DNA of 64,000 nt from Tropicimonas sediminicola (GCF_900188335.1 NZ_FZOY01000004.1:186001-250000); one strand, 5' to 3'. Counted from the first letter of the stretch, positions 1 to 9,843 are shown. Program-made: numbers and translations. Notes: generated by a model not told the origin, from the sequence alone.

Positions 1-29
1 TGGACCTCTACGCCGAGGGCGACGAGTAG
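1..29 (+). CDS. pdxJ: C-terminal end of a gene, probably pdxJ (partial)
   Basis: The third frame reads DLYAEGDE and stops at TAG 27-29, directly against the acpS ATG. Only eight residues are visible, so the identity rests on gene order: in many alphaproteobacteria pyridoxine 5'-phosphate synthase (pdxJ) lies directly upstream of acpS. The zero-base spacing implies co-transcription and translational coupling. The reading frame is clear; the name is inference. Confidence 0.45.
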
Positions 30-440
30 ATGATCCTCGGCATCGGCACCGACCTTGCCAATATCGAGCGGATCCAAGGTACGCTGGACCGTTTCGGCGA
101 CCGCTTCCGCAACCGCGTCTTCACCGAGATCGAACAGCGCAAGGCGGAGCGGAGGGCCGACACCGCCGGCACCTACGCCAAGCGGTGGGCGGCCAAGGAG
201 GCTTGCTCCAAGGCGCTCGGCACCGGGCTGCGCATGGGGATCGCCTGGAAGGACATGGCCGTTTCCAACCTCGAGACCGGCCAGCCGGTCATGGCCGTCA
301 CCGGCTGGGCCGCCGAGCGGCTGGCCGAGATGACGCCGCCGGGCCACGAGGCGATCATCCATGTCACGCTCACCGACGATCACCCCTGGGCGCAGGCCTT
401 CGTGGTGATCGAGGCGAGACCCCTGGCCGCACGGGACTGA
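30..440 (+). CDS. acpS: Holo-[acyl-carrier-protein] synthase AcpS
   Basis: Transfers the 4'-phosphopantetheine arm of CoA to the serine of apo-ACP, activating it for fatty-acid synthesis in the cytoplasm. The 136-residue protein has normal family length. It opens with the conserved [12 protein letters not shown] segment, whose Asp (residue 8) binds Mg2+, and carries the second signature [15 protein letters not shown] around residues 52-66, whose Glu is the other metal ligand. The ATG follows the upstream stop with no gap. Its usual partner lepB begins about 1 kb further on, because an antisense RTX gene lies between them. Confidence 0.94.
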   Translation: MILGIGTDLANIERIQGTLDRFGDRFRNRVFTEIEQRKAERRADTAGTYAKRWAAKEACSKALGTGLRMGIAWKDMAVSNLETGQPVMAVTGWAAERLAEMTPPGHEAIIHVTLTDDHPWAQAFVVIEARPLAARD

Positions 441-444
441 CCGT

Positions 445-1293
445 TCAGAACAGGAACATGTCGGCCTCGAGCTCGCCCGCACGCACATCCTCCAGCAGTA
501 CCTTGCCGGCGCCCGCCGTCACCAGCGCTCCGGCCTTGGTGTTGCTGATATCGAGATCCCGGAACCGTTCCGCCTCGCCCGCGACCAGCAGCCTGTCGCG
601 CGCGACATCGAAATCGGTGATCGTGTCGCGCCCGCGATAATCGCCAAAGACGAAAAAGACGAAGGTGTCGCCCCCGCCCCCGCCGGTGAGCATGTCCCGG
701 CCCGCGCCGCCGTCGATCAGGTCGGACCCCTTGCCACCATTGATGCTGTCCCGCCCGTTGCCGCCGGCCAGAACGTCCGCGCCGCCGCGACCCAGCACGA
801 GGTCCTTGCCGTCACCGCCAAGGAACACGTCCCGCCCTCCGTCACCGTCGAATTTCAGGTTCAGCCGCAGGTTGAACCCGTCGCCCGTCGAAAAGAACAG
901 CCCGTCCACGTTGATCCAGATCGCGTTGCCCCGGGTTTCGACATTCGCGTCCGGAAGATCGAGCGAATTGGTGCCGCCGACGAGGCTTGCCCCGCGCAGC
1001 GACAGCTGGTCGTCTTCCGCGAAGGCGGTCATGGTCAGCTTGTAGCCGTTGAACCCGGTCTCGTCGTCGACATTGGCAAAGACGCCGCCCTGCAAGGTCT
1101 CGTAGTGGACCGTCGTGCCCGTCAGATCGAAGCGGGCGGCCACGACGAAATACGGATCCCCGTTGATGTCGAGAAAGGACACATCGTCGAACTCGACAGC
1201 ATCCTCGTCGATCCTCGACGTCACGGGACGGCTGGAAGGGGTTTGCATGTCAGGTGTGAATACCTGCAAGCGGGCCTTGGTGCCTTCAAACAT
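445..1293 (-). CDS. RTX (haemolysin-type calcium-binding) repeat protein, putative type I secretion substrate
   Basis: About 282 residues from an ATG at 1293; a TTG four codons upstream is an alternative start. Residues about 150-212 hold some seven glycine/aspartate nonapeptides of the GGxGxDxLx type (for example GGDGKDLVL, GGNGRDSIN, GGKGSDLID), which fold as a Ca2+-binding beta-roll. A GRDTITDFD segment like those after serralysin repeats follows. The extreme C-terminus ADMFLF, an acid followed by hydrophobics, fits an uncleaved type I secretion signal, and there is no N-terminal signal peptide. The first 150 residues resemble no enzyme I recognise, so the role is unknown. No ABC exporter, membrane-fusion protein or TolC lies in the window. 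It is antisense to its neighbours and splits the acpS-lepB block. Confidence 0.8.
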   Translation of the reverse strand: MFEGTKARLQVFTPDMQTPSSRPVTSRIDEDAVEFDDVSFLDINGDPYFVVAARFDLTGTTVHYETLQGGVFANVDDETGFNGYKLTMTAFAEDDQLSLRGASLVGGTNSLDLPDANVETRGNAIWINVDGLFFSTGDGFNLRLNLKFDGDGGRDVFLGGDGKDLVLGRGGADVLAGGNGRDSINGGKGSDLIDGGAGRDMLTGGGGGDTFVFFVFGDYRGRDTITDFDVARDRLLVAGEAERFRDLDISNTKAGALVTAGAGKVLLEDVRAGELEADMFLF

Positions 1294-1479
1294 CTCAAGT
1301 TCCAATCATTGCTTCGGGAATGAATATCGGCTCACGCACAGATCAACTTGCCGTGCCGCACCACTTCGGTCAAACGGCGATCCTCGCCGCCCGCCCCGCC
1401 ACCGGCTTGACTCCCCCACCGCCCCCGACCATGAAGCGCCTTGCGCAAGGAGCGCAGGCAGGCACGGCAGGGAACAGGC

Positions 1480-2256
1480 ATGGGCGACGCGGTCGAAGGC
1501 ATCTGGGAAACGATCAAGACGGTCTTCTGGGCCCTGGTGATTGCCGGCGTCTTCCGCACGCTGTTCTTCCAGCCGTTCTGGATTCCCTCGGGTTCGATGA
1601 AGGACACGCTGCTGATCGGCGATTTCCTGTTCGTCAACAAGATGGCCTATGGCTATTCGCAGTATTCCTGCCCCTTCGGCCTCTGCCCGATCGATGGCCG
1701 GCTGATGGGTTCCGAGCCCGAGCGCGGCGACGTCGTGGTGTTCCGCCACCCGGTCAACGGCACCGATTTCATCAAGCGGCTGATCGGCCTGCCCGGCGAC
1801 CGGATCCAGATGAAGGATGGCGTGCTGCACATCAACGATGAGCCGGTAGGAATGGAACCGGACGGGCTGTTCATCGAGGACATGGCCCCGCAGGGTCCGC
1901 AGCAGCTTCTGCCGCGCTGCTCCAACGACCCCGTCGGCCAGGGCGGCACCTGCGAAAAGGAACGTTTCATCGAGACCCTGCCGAACGGCACGAGCCACTC
2001 GATCCTCGACATCGGCCTCGGCCCGAACGACAACACCCCGATCTTCACCGTGCCCGACGGCCATTACTTCTTCATGGGCGACAACCGCGACAACTCCACC
2101 GACAGCCGGGTCAACCAGATCGCGCGCGGCGTTGGCATGGTTCCGGCCGAGAACCTCATTGGCCGCGCCGACCGGATCATGTTCTCCTCCGCCGGCAAGT
2201 CGCTGTTCTTTGTCTGGACATGGCGCCCGGACCGCTTCTTCAAGAGGATCGAGTGA
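1480..2256 (+). CDS. lepB: Signal peptidase I
   Basis: Cleaves signal peptides from exported proteins at the outer face of the inner membrane. The 258-residue protein has one N-terminal membrane segment (residues about 12-30), then the S26 box WIPSGSMK with nucleophile Ser39, and the general base Lys99 in [12 protein letters not shown]. Box [15 protein letters not shown], is intact. Start: ATG 1480 has a GGGA-type ribosome site just upstream; a TTG at 1441 in frame is less likely. The insert [12 protein letters not shown] contains two Cys that could form a periplasmic disulfide. The stop overlaps the start of rnc by three bases. Confidence 0.96.
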   Translation: MGDAVEGIWETIKTVFWALVIAGVFRTLFFQPFWIPSGSMKDTLLIGDFLFVNKMAYGYSQYSCPFGLCPIDGRLMGSEPERGDVVVFRHPVNGTDFIKRLIGLPGDRIQMKDGVLHINDEPVGMEPDGLFIEDMAPQGPQQLLPRCSNDPVGQGGTCEKERFIETLPNGTSHSILDIGLGPNDNTPIFTVPDGHYFFMGDNRDNSTDSRVNQIARGVGMVPAENLIGRADRIMFSSAGKSLFFVWTWRPDRFFKRIE

Positions 2257-2933
2257 AGCTTTCGGCGGAACTGAGAGCGTTTCAGGATCGTCTGGGGCAT
2301 CGTTTCCGGCGCCCCGAGCTGCTGCTGCGCGCCCTCACCCATCCGTCGCTTGCCTCCGAGACCCGCCCGTCCAATCAGCGGCTCGAGTTCCTCGGGGACC
2401 GGGTGCTGAACCTGGTGATCGCCGAGGCGCTCTTCCTGCATGACCGCCTCGCCGACGAGGGCCAGCTCGCCCCGCGCTACAACGCGCTCGTGCGCAAGGA
2501 GACCTGCGCCGACGTCGCCCGCCAGATCGATCTCGGCGCGGCGCTGAAGCTCGGCCGATCCGAAATGATGTCCGGCGGGCGCCGCAAGAACGCGCTCCTC
2601 GGCGATGCGATGGAGGCGGTGATCGCCGCGGTCTATCTCGACGCCGGCCTCGACGCCGCAAAGCCGATCGTGCTGCGCCTTTGGGGCGAGCGGATCGAGG
2701 CGGCCGAGAGCCAGGCACGCGATTCCAAGACCGCGCTGCAGGAATGGGCCCAGGCCCGCGGCATGGCGCCACCGAAATACGTCGAGACCCGGCGCAGCGG
2801 ACCGGACCACGCCCCTTCCTTCACCATCAGCGCCCGCCTCGAGAACGGCGAGGAGGCGACCGCCACAGCCGGTTCAAAGCGCCAGGCCGAACAGGCCGCC
2901 GCCACCGCGCTCCTCGAGCGGCTCGAGGCCTGA
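2253..2933 (+). CDS. rnc: Ribonuclease III
   Basis: Cuts double-stranded RNA, including the rRNA precursor. The 226-residue protein starts at a GTG that overlaps the lepB stop (GTGA), with AAGAGG upstream, so the pair is translationally coupled. The catalytic signature [14 protein letters not shown] (residues about 37-50) and the second metal site [16 protein letters not shown] (about 113-128) are both present. The last 70 residues form a dsRNA-binding domain ending in [16 protein letters not shown]. Order lepB-rnc, with era downstream, is the conserved arrangement, although a bacterioferritin gene now separates rnc from era. Confidence 0.96.
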   Translation: MKLSAELRAFQDRLGHRFRRPELLLRALTHPSLASETRPSNQRLEFLGDRVLNLVIAEALFLHDRLADEGQLAPRYNALVRKETCADVARQIDLGAALKLGRSEMMSGGRRKNALLGDAMEAVIAAVYLDAGLDAAKPIVLRLWGERIEAAESQARDSKTALQEWAQARGMAPPKYVETRRSGPDHAPSFTISARLENGEEATATAGSKRQAEQAAATALLERLEA

Positions 2934-3045
2934 CCCCGCCGCATCTGTACGAGAGCGCTGCGACATCGCGGCCCAATTGCTGCATTTCGGATACGCAATA
3001 TATCTCCGAGGCAGCTACCCGCGCAGCCTCAGCCAGGAGAGACAG

Positions 3046-3537
3046 ATGCCCAACGATCAGACCCTCAAGAACCTGCAGACCGCCCTCGAAATGGAGATGA
3101 CCGCCGGTCACCAGTACCAGCTCCACGCCCAGGTGCTGGACGACTGGGGGCTGAACCTGCTCGCCGACAAGATGCGCGAGGAGATGCAGGAGGAGATCGG
3201 CCATTCCGACCTGTTCATGGAGCGCATCCTGTTCCTGGGCGGCACGCCCGAAATCCGCTTCCAGAAGCAGCCGAAGAAGGCCGATAGCCTTGAAGAGATG
3301 TTCCGGATGGACGCCGAAGACGAGCAGGAGGCCATCGAAGTCTATGCCCGCGGCGCCATGCAGGCGGCCGAAGTGGGCGATATCGGCAGCCGGACGCTGT
3401 TCGAGAAGATCGTGCTGGACGAGGAAGGCCACAAGGCCTGGCTCGACCTGCAGCTGAGCCTTATCAAGCGGCTCGGCGAGAAGGCCTACAGCGCCAAGTG
3501 GGTCTCATTTGCCGAAGAAAGCGACACCGAAGCCTGA
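3046..3537 (+). CDS. bfr: Bacterioferritin-like iron-storage protein without the haem-ligand methionine
   Basis: Ferritin-like four-helix protein of 163 residues, expected to oxidise and store iron in a 24-subunit shell. By comparison with E. coli Bfr, ferroxidase ligands are visible as Glu17, Glu50, His53 and the DEEGH motif near residue 130. The position of the E. coli haem ligand Met52 is Ile51 here (EEIGH instead of DEMKH), so bis-methionine haem binding is not expected. Start: ATG 3046 with AGGAGA six bases upstream. It sits alone between rnc and era with about 110 bp on its 5' side, so it probably has its own promoter. No bacterioferritin-associated ferredoxin gene is adjacent. Confidence 0.88.
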   Translation: MPNDQTLKNLQTALEMEMTAGHQYQLHAQVLDDWGLNLLADKMREEMQEEIGHSDLFMERILFLGGTPEIRFQKQPKKADSLEEMFRMDAEDEQEAIEVYARGAMQAAEVGDIGSRTLFEKIVLDEEGHKAWLDLQLSLIKRLGEKAYSAKWVSFAEESDTEA

Positions 3538-3630
3538 TCCGACACGCCGGGCGGGGACGCGCCTGCCGTTCCGCTGGCGCCCGGACGCCCGATGGCGTAA
3601 ACCCCGGCTCTGAGCCGGAGGTTTGAAGCC

Positions 3631-4535
<905 letters not shown>

Positions 4536-4539
<4 letters not shown>

Positions 4540-4862
4540 GCCGGCTGGCCTCGGGCCTCTGGGTTCAGGCCTACCTCATGCGCCTCCAGATCGAGACCAT
4601 CCCGGCCTACGTGCTGGCCCATGGCGACGACACCGCCGGGGCGATCATGGTCAAGCTCAGCCCGCTCGACGGCACCGCACGGCTCTACCAGCGCATCATG
4701 GCGATGGACGGCACCCGCCCGTGGGACGTGCTGGCCGAAGGTCCCGAGCCGGAGGTCGACGCCCTGATCGCGCGCCAGCGCAAGACCGATCCCGATCTCT
4801 GGGTGATCGAGGTCGAAAGCCGCGACGGCCGCCATCTGCTGGACCAGCCCGGTCTCGACTGA
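4536..4862 (+). CDS. DUF1491 family protein
   Basis: A 108-residue protein that I recognise as the alphaproteobacterial DUF1491 family, of unknown function. It begins at a GTG inside the era stop. There is no signal peptide or membrane segment. The core mixes a beta-rich segment ([20 protein letters not shown]) with a tryptophan-containing acidic region ([11 protein letters not shown]). Its constant coupling to era suggests a role near translation or ribosome assembly, but that is inference from position only. A run of nine C and hairpin-forming CCCC/GGGG repeats follow the stop. Confidence 0.78.
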
Positions 4863-5022
4863 CGCCCCCCCCCTTTCGCCTGTCCTAAAGCCCCTCAGGG
4901 GAGAGACCCCGAACGGGGCGTGGAGGGCAGACGACTCGCCGCCCCTCTTCAGCCGCGCGCAGCCATGGACTTCCCCCGCATCCCCCGCCACGATGCGCGC
5001 CGGAGATACGGAGGTCGCTGGA

Positions 5023-5757
5023 TTGGACTGGCGGGACGAAGGCGCAGTGCTGACCGTGCGACCGCATGGCGAGACCTCGGCGATCCTCGAGGTCTTCACC
5101 GCAGAGCATGGTCGCCATGCCGGCGTGGTGCGCGGCGGCACCAGCCGCAAGCTGACCCCGGTGCTGCAGCCCGGCGCACAGCTCTCGCTGGAATGGCGGG
5201 CGCGGCTGCAGGAGCATATCGGGGCCTTCCGGGTCGAACCGCTGAAATCCCGCAGCGCCGCCATCCTGAACGACCGCCTCGCCCTCTCGGCCCTGGGCGC
5301 GACCTGCGCGCTCCTGTCCTTCGCCCTGCCGGAACGCGAGCCGCATCCGGGCCTTTATGCTGCCACCCAGCACCTGCTGGACGCGCTCGGGACCGATCCG
5401 CGCTGGCCGGGGCTTTACCTGCTCTGGGAACGCGCCCTGATGGAGGAACTCGGCTTCGCGCTCGACCTGAGCGCCTGCGCGGTGACCGGCGCGACCGAGG
5501 GCCTCGTCTTTGTCTCGCCCCGGACCGGGCGCGCGGTGACCGCCGAGGGTGCCGGGGCCTGGTCCGACAGGCTTCTGCCGCTGCCGCCCTGCCTGCGCGG
5601 CGAGGCGGCGGAGAGCCCCGCCGAGATTCTCGAAGGGCTTCGGACCACCGGGCACTTCCTTGAAACCTGGCTGGCGCCGGCGCTCGGCGACCGCCCCTTG
5701 CCACCGGCCCGCCAGCGGCTCATCGACCTGCTCGCGCGCCAGGGAGTCCACCCATGA
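5023..5757 (+). CDS. recO: DNA repair protein RecO
   Basis: Loads RecA onto SSB-coated single-stranded DNA with RecR in the RecF pathway. I place the start at TTG 5023: GGAGGT lies at 5010-5015, seven bases upstream, and the product then begins [17 protein letters not shown], as RecO proteins do. An ATG ten codons upstream would add residues unlike the family. The 244-residue product has an N-terminal OB fold (residues about 1-75, including [12 protein letters not shown]) and a helical C-terminal half. No zinc-binding Cys cluster is visible. The stop overlaps the next ATG (ATGA). Confidence 0.9.
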   Translation: MDWRDEGAVLTVRPHGETSAILEVFTAEHGRHAGVVRGGTSRKLTPVLQPGAQLSLEWRARLQEHIGAFRVEPLKSRSAAILNDRLALSALGATCALLSFALPEREPHPGLYAATQHLLDALGTDPRWPGLYLLWERALMEELGFALDLSACAVTGATEGLVFVSPRTGRAVTAEGAGAWSDRLLPLPPCLRGEAAESPAEILEGLRTTGHFLETWLAPALGDRPLPPARQRLIDLLARQGVHP

Positions 5758-6419
5758 AGACCTTTGCAGAGATCCGCGACCTTGCCATCGCCCGCAAGGG
5801 CGAGGCCGCTTACGAGGCCGCGATGCCCGCTCCGCCCGACTGGCCCATGTCTGCGCTGCCGGACGACCGGCTGTTGTCCGAATTCACCAAGCGGGTTTTC
5901 CAGGCCGGGTTCAACTGGTCGGTGATCGAGAGCAAGTGGCCGGGGTTCGAGGCGGCCTTCCACGGCTTCGATATTGGCCGCAACGCGATGATGTCGGACG
6001 AGGATCTCGACGCCCACCTGCGCAACACCGACATCGTGCGAAACGCGGCCAAGATCCTGACGGTGCGCGACAATGCGGTCTTCCTGTCCGATCTCGCCCG
6101 CGCCCACGGCTCGGCCGCGGGCTACCTCGCCGCCTGGCCGATCGACGACACGATCGGCCTGTTCGACCTGCTGAAGAAGCGCGGGGCGCGACTTGGCGGT
6201 GTGACCGGCCAGTACGCGCTGCGCAACGCCGGCTATGACGCCTTCATCCTGTCGCGCTCCGTCCTGGCCGCGCTGAATGCGCATGGCGTGATCGATGGCG
6301 CGGCGACCTCCAAGGGAGCTCAGCGCAAGGTCCAGGCGGCGTTCAACGCCTGGCACGCCGAAAGCGGCGCGCGCCATGCCGTGATCAGCCGGACGCTGGC
6401 GCTCTCCGTCCCGGACTGA
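5754..6419 (+). CDS. DNA-3-methyladenine glycosylase I (Tag)-like protein
   Basis: A 221-residue helix-hairpin-helix family protein, expected to remove alkylated adenine from DNA. The segment [25 protein letters not shown], about residues 49-73, lines up with the QAGLSW..FHQFD stretch of E. coli Tag. The following DIVRNAAKI matches its GIIRHRGKI segment. The N-terminal Cys and His and the C-terminal His/Cys that hold zinc in classical Tag are absent, so this is a divergent branch whose substrate may differ. It is coupled to recO by an ATGA overlap, which fits a repair role. Confidence 0.74.
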   Translation: MKTFAEIRDLAIARKGEAAYEAAMPAPPDWPMSALPDDRLLSEFTKRVFQAGFNWSVIESKWPGFEAAFHGFDIGRNAMMSDEDLDAHLRNTDIVRNAAKILTVRDNAVFLSDLARAHGSAAGYLAAWPIDDTIGLFDLLKKRGARLGGVTGQYALRNAGYDAFILSRSVLAALNAHGVIDGAATSKGAQRKVQAAFNAWHAESGARHAVISRTLALSVPD

Positions 6420-6485
6420 GCCCGGCCTTGCATTGCCGCCGCGCCTGTCGGAGACAGGGGCAAATCCCGGCCTCGCGAGGAATGC

Positions 6486-7106
6486 ATGGAAGATATCTGG
6501 CTGTCCTATGCCAAGCGCCTGCAGGCGCTGGCCGCCACCGGGCTGCATTATTCCCCGGACGCCTTCGACCAGGAACGCTTTGCCGAGATCGACGGGATCG
6601 CGCGCGAGATGATCTCGCGTCTGGGCCAGGTGCCGGTGCAGCAGCTTGCGGGTCTGGCGGAGCCGCACGAGGGTTACGCCACGCCCAAGATCGACATCCG
6701 AGCCGCGGTGTTCCGCGAGGGACGTGTGCTGCTGGTGCGGGAGAAAGTCGACGGCCGCTGGACCATGCCGGGCGGCTTTGCCGATATCGGCTATACCGCG
6801 AGCGAGGTCGCGGTGAAGGAAACCTGGGAAGAGGCGACGCTCAGGGTGGAGGCCAGCAAGCTCTACGAGATCCGCCACCGCGCCAAGCAGCCCGGCGCGC
6901 CGGATTACCGCGATTTCTACAAGTTCTTCTTCCTGTGCACCCCGGAGGACGACGCTCCGCCGCAGGCCGGACCGGAAACCACCGATGCGCGCTTCTTCGA
7001 CCCCGAAGACCTGCCGCCGATGTCCCTCGGCCGCTCCAGCCCCGCCGACGTTGCCCGGGCGCTGGTGCATCTCCGCGCGCCGCAGATGCTGACCGACTGG
7101 GATTGA
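6486..7106 (+). CDS. NUDIX hydrolase with N-terminal helical extension
   Basis: A 206-residue pyrophosphohydrolase of the two-part type: a helical N-terminal region (residues about 1-62, WLSYAKRLQALAATGLHYS) precedes a NUDIX fold. The NUDIX box starts in PGGFADIGY and continues to KETWEEATL. The three metal-binding glutamates of the REUXEE core are kept, but the Glu after GX5 is Tyr, the Arg is Lys and the usual Gly is Thr. Substrate is unknown; related enzymes act on ADP-ribose or nucleotide derivatives. ATG 6486 follows a purine-rich CGAGGAATGC. A GC-rich hairpin repeat follows the stop. Confidence 0.84.
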   Translation: MEDIWLSYAKRLQALAATGLHYSPDAFDQERFAEIDGIAREMISRLGQVPVQQLAGLAEPHEGYATPKIDIRAAVFREGRVLLVREKVDGRWTMPGGFADIGYTASEVAVKETWEEATLRVEASKLYEIRHRAKQPGAPDYRDFYKFFFLCTPEDDAPPQAGPETTDARFFDPEDLPPMSLGRSSPADVARALVHLRAPQMLTDWD

Positions 7107-7123
7107 TTGCACCGATGGGGCGA

Positions 7124-7170
7124 GCCGGGGCGCTGCCCCGGCCCCGGGGATGTGTCCGGACAGAAGAAGG
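7124..7170. repeat. Intergenic hairpin repeat, copy 1 (likely bidirectional terminator)
   Basis: GCCGGGGC and GCCCCGGC (7124-7131 and 7135-7142) form a perfect 8-bp stem with a 3-base loop. They are followed by CCCCGGGGATGTGTCCGGA and then CAGAAGAAGG. The element lies between the convergent NUDIX and mcd genes. Related elements occur at 29017, 36359 and 51225, always just after a gene end. There is no long T-run, so terminator function is inferred from position and stem strength. Confidence 0.55.
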
Positions 7171-7220
7171 GGCGCCGGCGGCACTCTGGCCGGCCGACGC
7201 CCTGATGGCCGTGGCTCAGG

Positions 7221-8918
7221 TCAGCCCAGAAGCCGCCGCGCGATGACCTGCGCCTGGATCTCGGCGGCACCCTCGAAGATGTTGAGGATCCGCGCGTCAC
7301 AGAGCACCCGGCTGATCGCATATTCCTGCGCGAAGCCGTTGCCGCCATGGATCTGCAACCCGTTATCGGCCGCGGCCCAGGCCACGCGGGCGCCAAGCAG
7401 CTTCGCCATTCCGGCCTCGAGATCGCAGCGCTGGTCGTGGTCCTTCTCCCAGGCGGAGAAATAGGTGAGCTGGCGCGCCACCATGATCTCCACCGCCATC
7501 ATGGCGAGCTTGCCGGAGACGCGCGGAAACTCGATCAGCGCCTTGCCGAACTGCTTGCGGTCGCGGGCGTATTGCATCGCGATGTCGAGCGCGGATTGCG
7601 CGACGCCGACGGCGCGGGCGGCGGTCTGGATCCGCGCGGCCTCGAAGGTCTTCATCAGCTGCTTGAAGCCCTGCCCTTCTTCGCCGCCGAGCAGATTCTC
7701 GCCCTTGACGTGGAAGTTGTCGAAGCCGAGCTCGTACTCCTTCATCCCGCGATAGCCGAGCACCTCGATCTCGCCACCGGTCATGCCCTCGGTCGGGAAC
7801 GGGTCCTCGTCGGTGCCGGGCGTCTTCTCGGCCAGGAACATGCTCAGGCCCTTGTGGTCGGTGGTGTTCGGATCGGTCCGGGCCAGCAGGGTCATCACGT
7901 GCGTGCGCGCCGCGTGGGTGATCCAGGTCTTGTTGCCCGTGACCTTGTAGTTGCCGTTCTCGTCCTTCACGGCGCGGGTCCTCAGGCTGCCGAGGTCGGA
8001 GCCGGTGTTGGGCTCGGTGAAGACGGCCGTGGGCAGGATCTCGGCGCTGGAAAGTTTCGGCAGCCAGTATTCCTTTTGCGCGTCCGTACCGCCCGCGAGG
8101 ATCAGCTCGGCGGCAATCTCGGAGCGGGTCCCGAGGCTGCCCACGCCGATGTAGCCGCGCGACAGCTCCTCGGAGACGACGACCATCGACGCCTTGGAGA
8201 GACCGAACCCGCCATACTCCTCCGGAATGGTCAGACCGAAGACGCCCATCTCGGCCAGTTCCTCGATGATCTCCATCGGGATCAGCTCGTCCTTGAGGTG
8301 CCATTCGTGGGCATTGGGCTCCACGCGCTCCACGGCGTAGCGGCGGAACTGCTCGCGGATCATCTCCAGCTCGTCGTCCAGCCCGGTCGCGCCAACGGTG
8401 ATGTTGGCGGATTGCTCCTGCATCAGTTCGACAAGCCGCGTGCGGGCGCGCTGCGAGTTGCCGTTCTGGCACAGCGCTTCGATCTCCGGCGTGTCCAGTT
8501 CAGCGAGCGCCGTGCGGTCGTCGAGCCCCATGTCGCGCATCCGGACGATCTCGCCCTGCGACATCGGAATTCCGCCGCGGATCTGCTGCAGGTACTCCCC
8601 AAAGGCGATCTGGTGGATCAGCTGCTCGATCTCGCCGAACCGGCCCTGGCCGTCGAGCCGCTCGGCCCAGGCCTGCATCTGGTTGAGCGACTGGGCATAG
8701 GTCGCCAGCCACGCCAGCCCGTGGGCGGCGGTCTGGTTCTGCTCCAGCAGCACGCCGGACACGCGGCCGTCCCGGGACACGCGATCGCGCACGGCCTCGC
8801 GGGCCTGGGCCAGAAGGGCATCCACCGGCGCCAGCGACTTCTCCGTCAGCGTCAGCAGGGTGTCGAGAATGGCGCCGCCGGCCTCGGCCTTGGGCAGATC
8901 CTGTCCATCGTGGGGCAT
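7221..8918 (-). CDS. mcd: (2S)-methylsuccinyl-CoA dehydrogenase (acyl-CoA dehydrogenase with long N-terminal extension)
   Basis: FAD enzyme oxidising methylsuccinyl-CoA to mesaconyl-CoA in the ethylmalonyl-CoA pathway of acetate assimilation. The 565-residue product is about 170 residues longer than ordinary acyl-CoA dehydrogenases. It has the N-terminal helical region (HGLAWLATYAQSLNQM) that characterises Mcd. The acyl-CoA dehydrogenase core follows: PEEYGG, TEPNTGSD, KTWITHAA, QFGKALIEFPRV, and FEGAAEIQ near the end with the Glu typical of the family. Start: ATG 8918 with AGGATT upstream. Electrons would go to ETF, encoded 13 kb away at 21.5-23.2 kb. A broader long-chain acyl-CoA role cannot be excluded by eye. 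Confidence 0.84.
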   Translation of the reverse strand: MPHDGQDLPKAEAGGAILDTLLTLTEKSLAPVDALLAQAREAVRDRVSRDGRVSGVLLEQNQTAAHGLAWLATYAQSLNQMQAWAERLDGQGRFGEIEQLIHQIAFGEYLQQIRGGIPMSQGEIVRMRDMGLDDRTALAELDTPEIEALCQNGNSQRARTRLVELMQEQSANITVGATGLDDELEMIREQFRRYAVERVEPNAHEWHLKDELIPMEIIEELAEMGVFGLTIPEEYGGFGLSKASMVVVSEELSRGYIGVGSLGTRSEIAAELILAGGTDAQKEYWLPKLSSAEILPTAVFTEPNTGSDLGSLRTRAVKDENGNYKVTGNKTWITHAARTHVMTLLARTDPNTTDHKGLSMFLAEKTPGTDEDPFPTEGMTGGEIEVLGYRGMKEYELGFDNFHVKGENLLGGEEGQGFKQLMKTFEAARIQTAARAVGVAQSALDIAMQYARDRKQFGKALIEFPRVSGKLAMMAVEIMVARQLTYFSAWEKDHDQRCDLEAGMAKLLGARVAWAAADNGLQIHGGNGFAQEYAISRVLCDARILNIFEGAAEIQAQVIARRLLG

Positions 8919-9069
8919 GACTCGAATCCTCCGTCTTCGGGTTTCGAACCGGCATAGGCTGTTTGCAGGTGCAGCGCAACATAATTTCAATACGGGAGAT
9001 CATTCATGCAAATTATGTCTCTCGCGATTTGCCTGTGCGCCCCGACCGAGATCGGATAAGGCCACGCCC

Positions 9070-9843
9070 ATGGATACGTTTTCCCTTCCCGGCGGGCTCG
9101 GGCCGCTGTTCTTCGCCCTCGCCTGCGCGATCACGCTGCTCGCCGGCTTCGTCAAGGGCACCACCGGGTTCGCCATGCCGATGATCATGGTCTCGGGGTT
9201 GGCGTCGTTCCTGTCACCGGAGATGGCGCTGGCCGGTCTGATGCTGCCGACCCTGGTGACGAATGCGATGCAGGCGCTGCGCGATGGCCTGCGGGCGGCC
9301 ATCGGGGCGGTTCGCGACTACCCGCGCTATTTCGCCGTGGCCGGGGTGTGTCTGGTGCTCTCCGGGCAGCTGGTGACGGCGGTCGACCCGCGGGCGATCT
9401 ACGCGATGATCGGCGTTCCGATCACCTTCTTCGGCGTGGCGCAACTGCTCGGCTGGCAGGTGAGTATCCGGCCGGAGGCTCAGCGGCGCGCGGAGGCCCT
9501 GCTGGGGACGGTGTCCGGCGTGATCGGCGGGGTGTCCGGGGTCTGGGGACCGCCGCTGGTGATCTACCTGACCGCGATCGGCACCCCGAAGGCCGAACAG
9601 GTTCGGGTACAGGGCGTGGCCTTTGCGCTCGGCGCCGTGCTTCTGGTGGCGACGCACCTGCAGACCGGCGTGCTCAACGCGCGCACGATCCCCTTCTCGG
9701 CGCTTCTGCTCGCGCCGGCCCTGGCCGGCATGTGGCTGGGCCAGAGAGTGCAGGACCGGCTCGACCAGGCGACCTTCCGCAAGGCGACACTCTTCGTGCT
9801 GGTGCTGGCGGGGCTCAACCTCCTGCGCCGGGCGTTCACCTGA
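9070..9843 (+). CDS. TSUP (TauE/SafE) family membrane permease
   Basis: A 257-residue inner-membrane protein with about eight hydrophobic segments in two halves. Each half carries a glycine-rich signature (FVKGTTGFAMPM near residue 30, and VIGGVSGVWGPPLVIYL near residue 150), the hallmark of the sulfite exporter TauE/SafE family. Members export or import sulfite, sulfoacetate, sulfolactate or other small anions; the substrate cannot be told here. It is divergent from mcd and convergent with pckA. The start ATG 9070 has no strong ribosome site. Confidence 0.85.
   Translation: MDTFSLPGGLGPLFFALACAITLLAGFVKGTTGFAMPMIMVSGLASFLSPEMALAGLMLPTLVTNAMQALRDGLRAAIGAVRDYPRYFAVAGVCLVLSGQLVTAVDPRAIYAMIGVPITFFGVAQLLGWQVSIRPEAQRRAEALLGTVSGVIGGVSGVWGPPLVIYLTAIGTPKAEQVRVQGVAFALGAVLLVATHLQTGVLNARTIPFSALLLAPALAGMWLGQRVQDRLDQATFRKATLFVLVLAGLNLLRRAFT

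Noticed and set aside
3001-3040. Promoter or iron box upstream of bacterioferritin
   Set aside because: TTGCTG and TATATC-like boxes can be drawn with 16 bp spacing, but both are weak and no Fur/Irr-type palindrome is visible, so no feature was entered.
4863-5022. C9 tract and CCCC/GGGG hairpins as a possible regulatory RNA
   Set aside because: Only short hairpins (CCCCTCAGGGG, CCCCGAACGGGGC) are seen between DUF1491 and recO, with no promoter or conserved architecture. They more likely aid termination.
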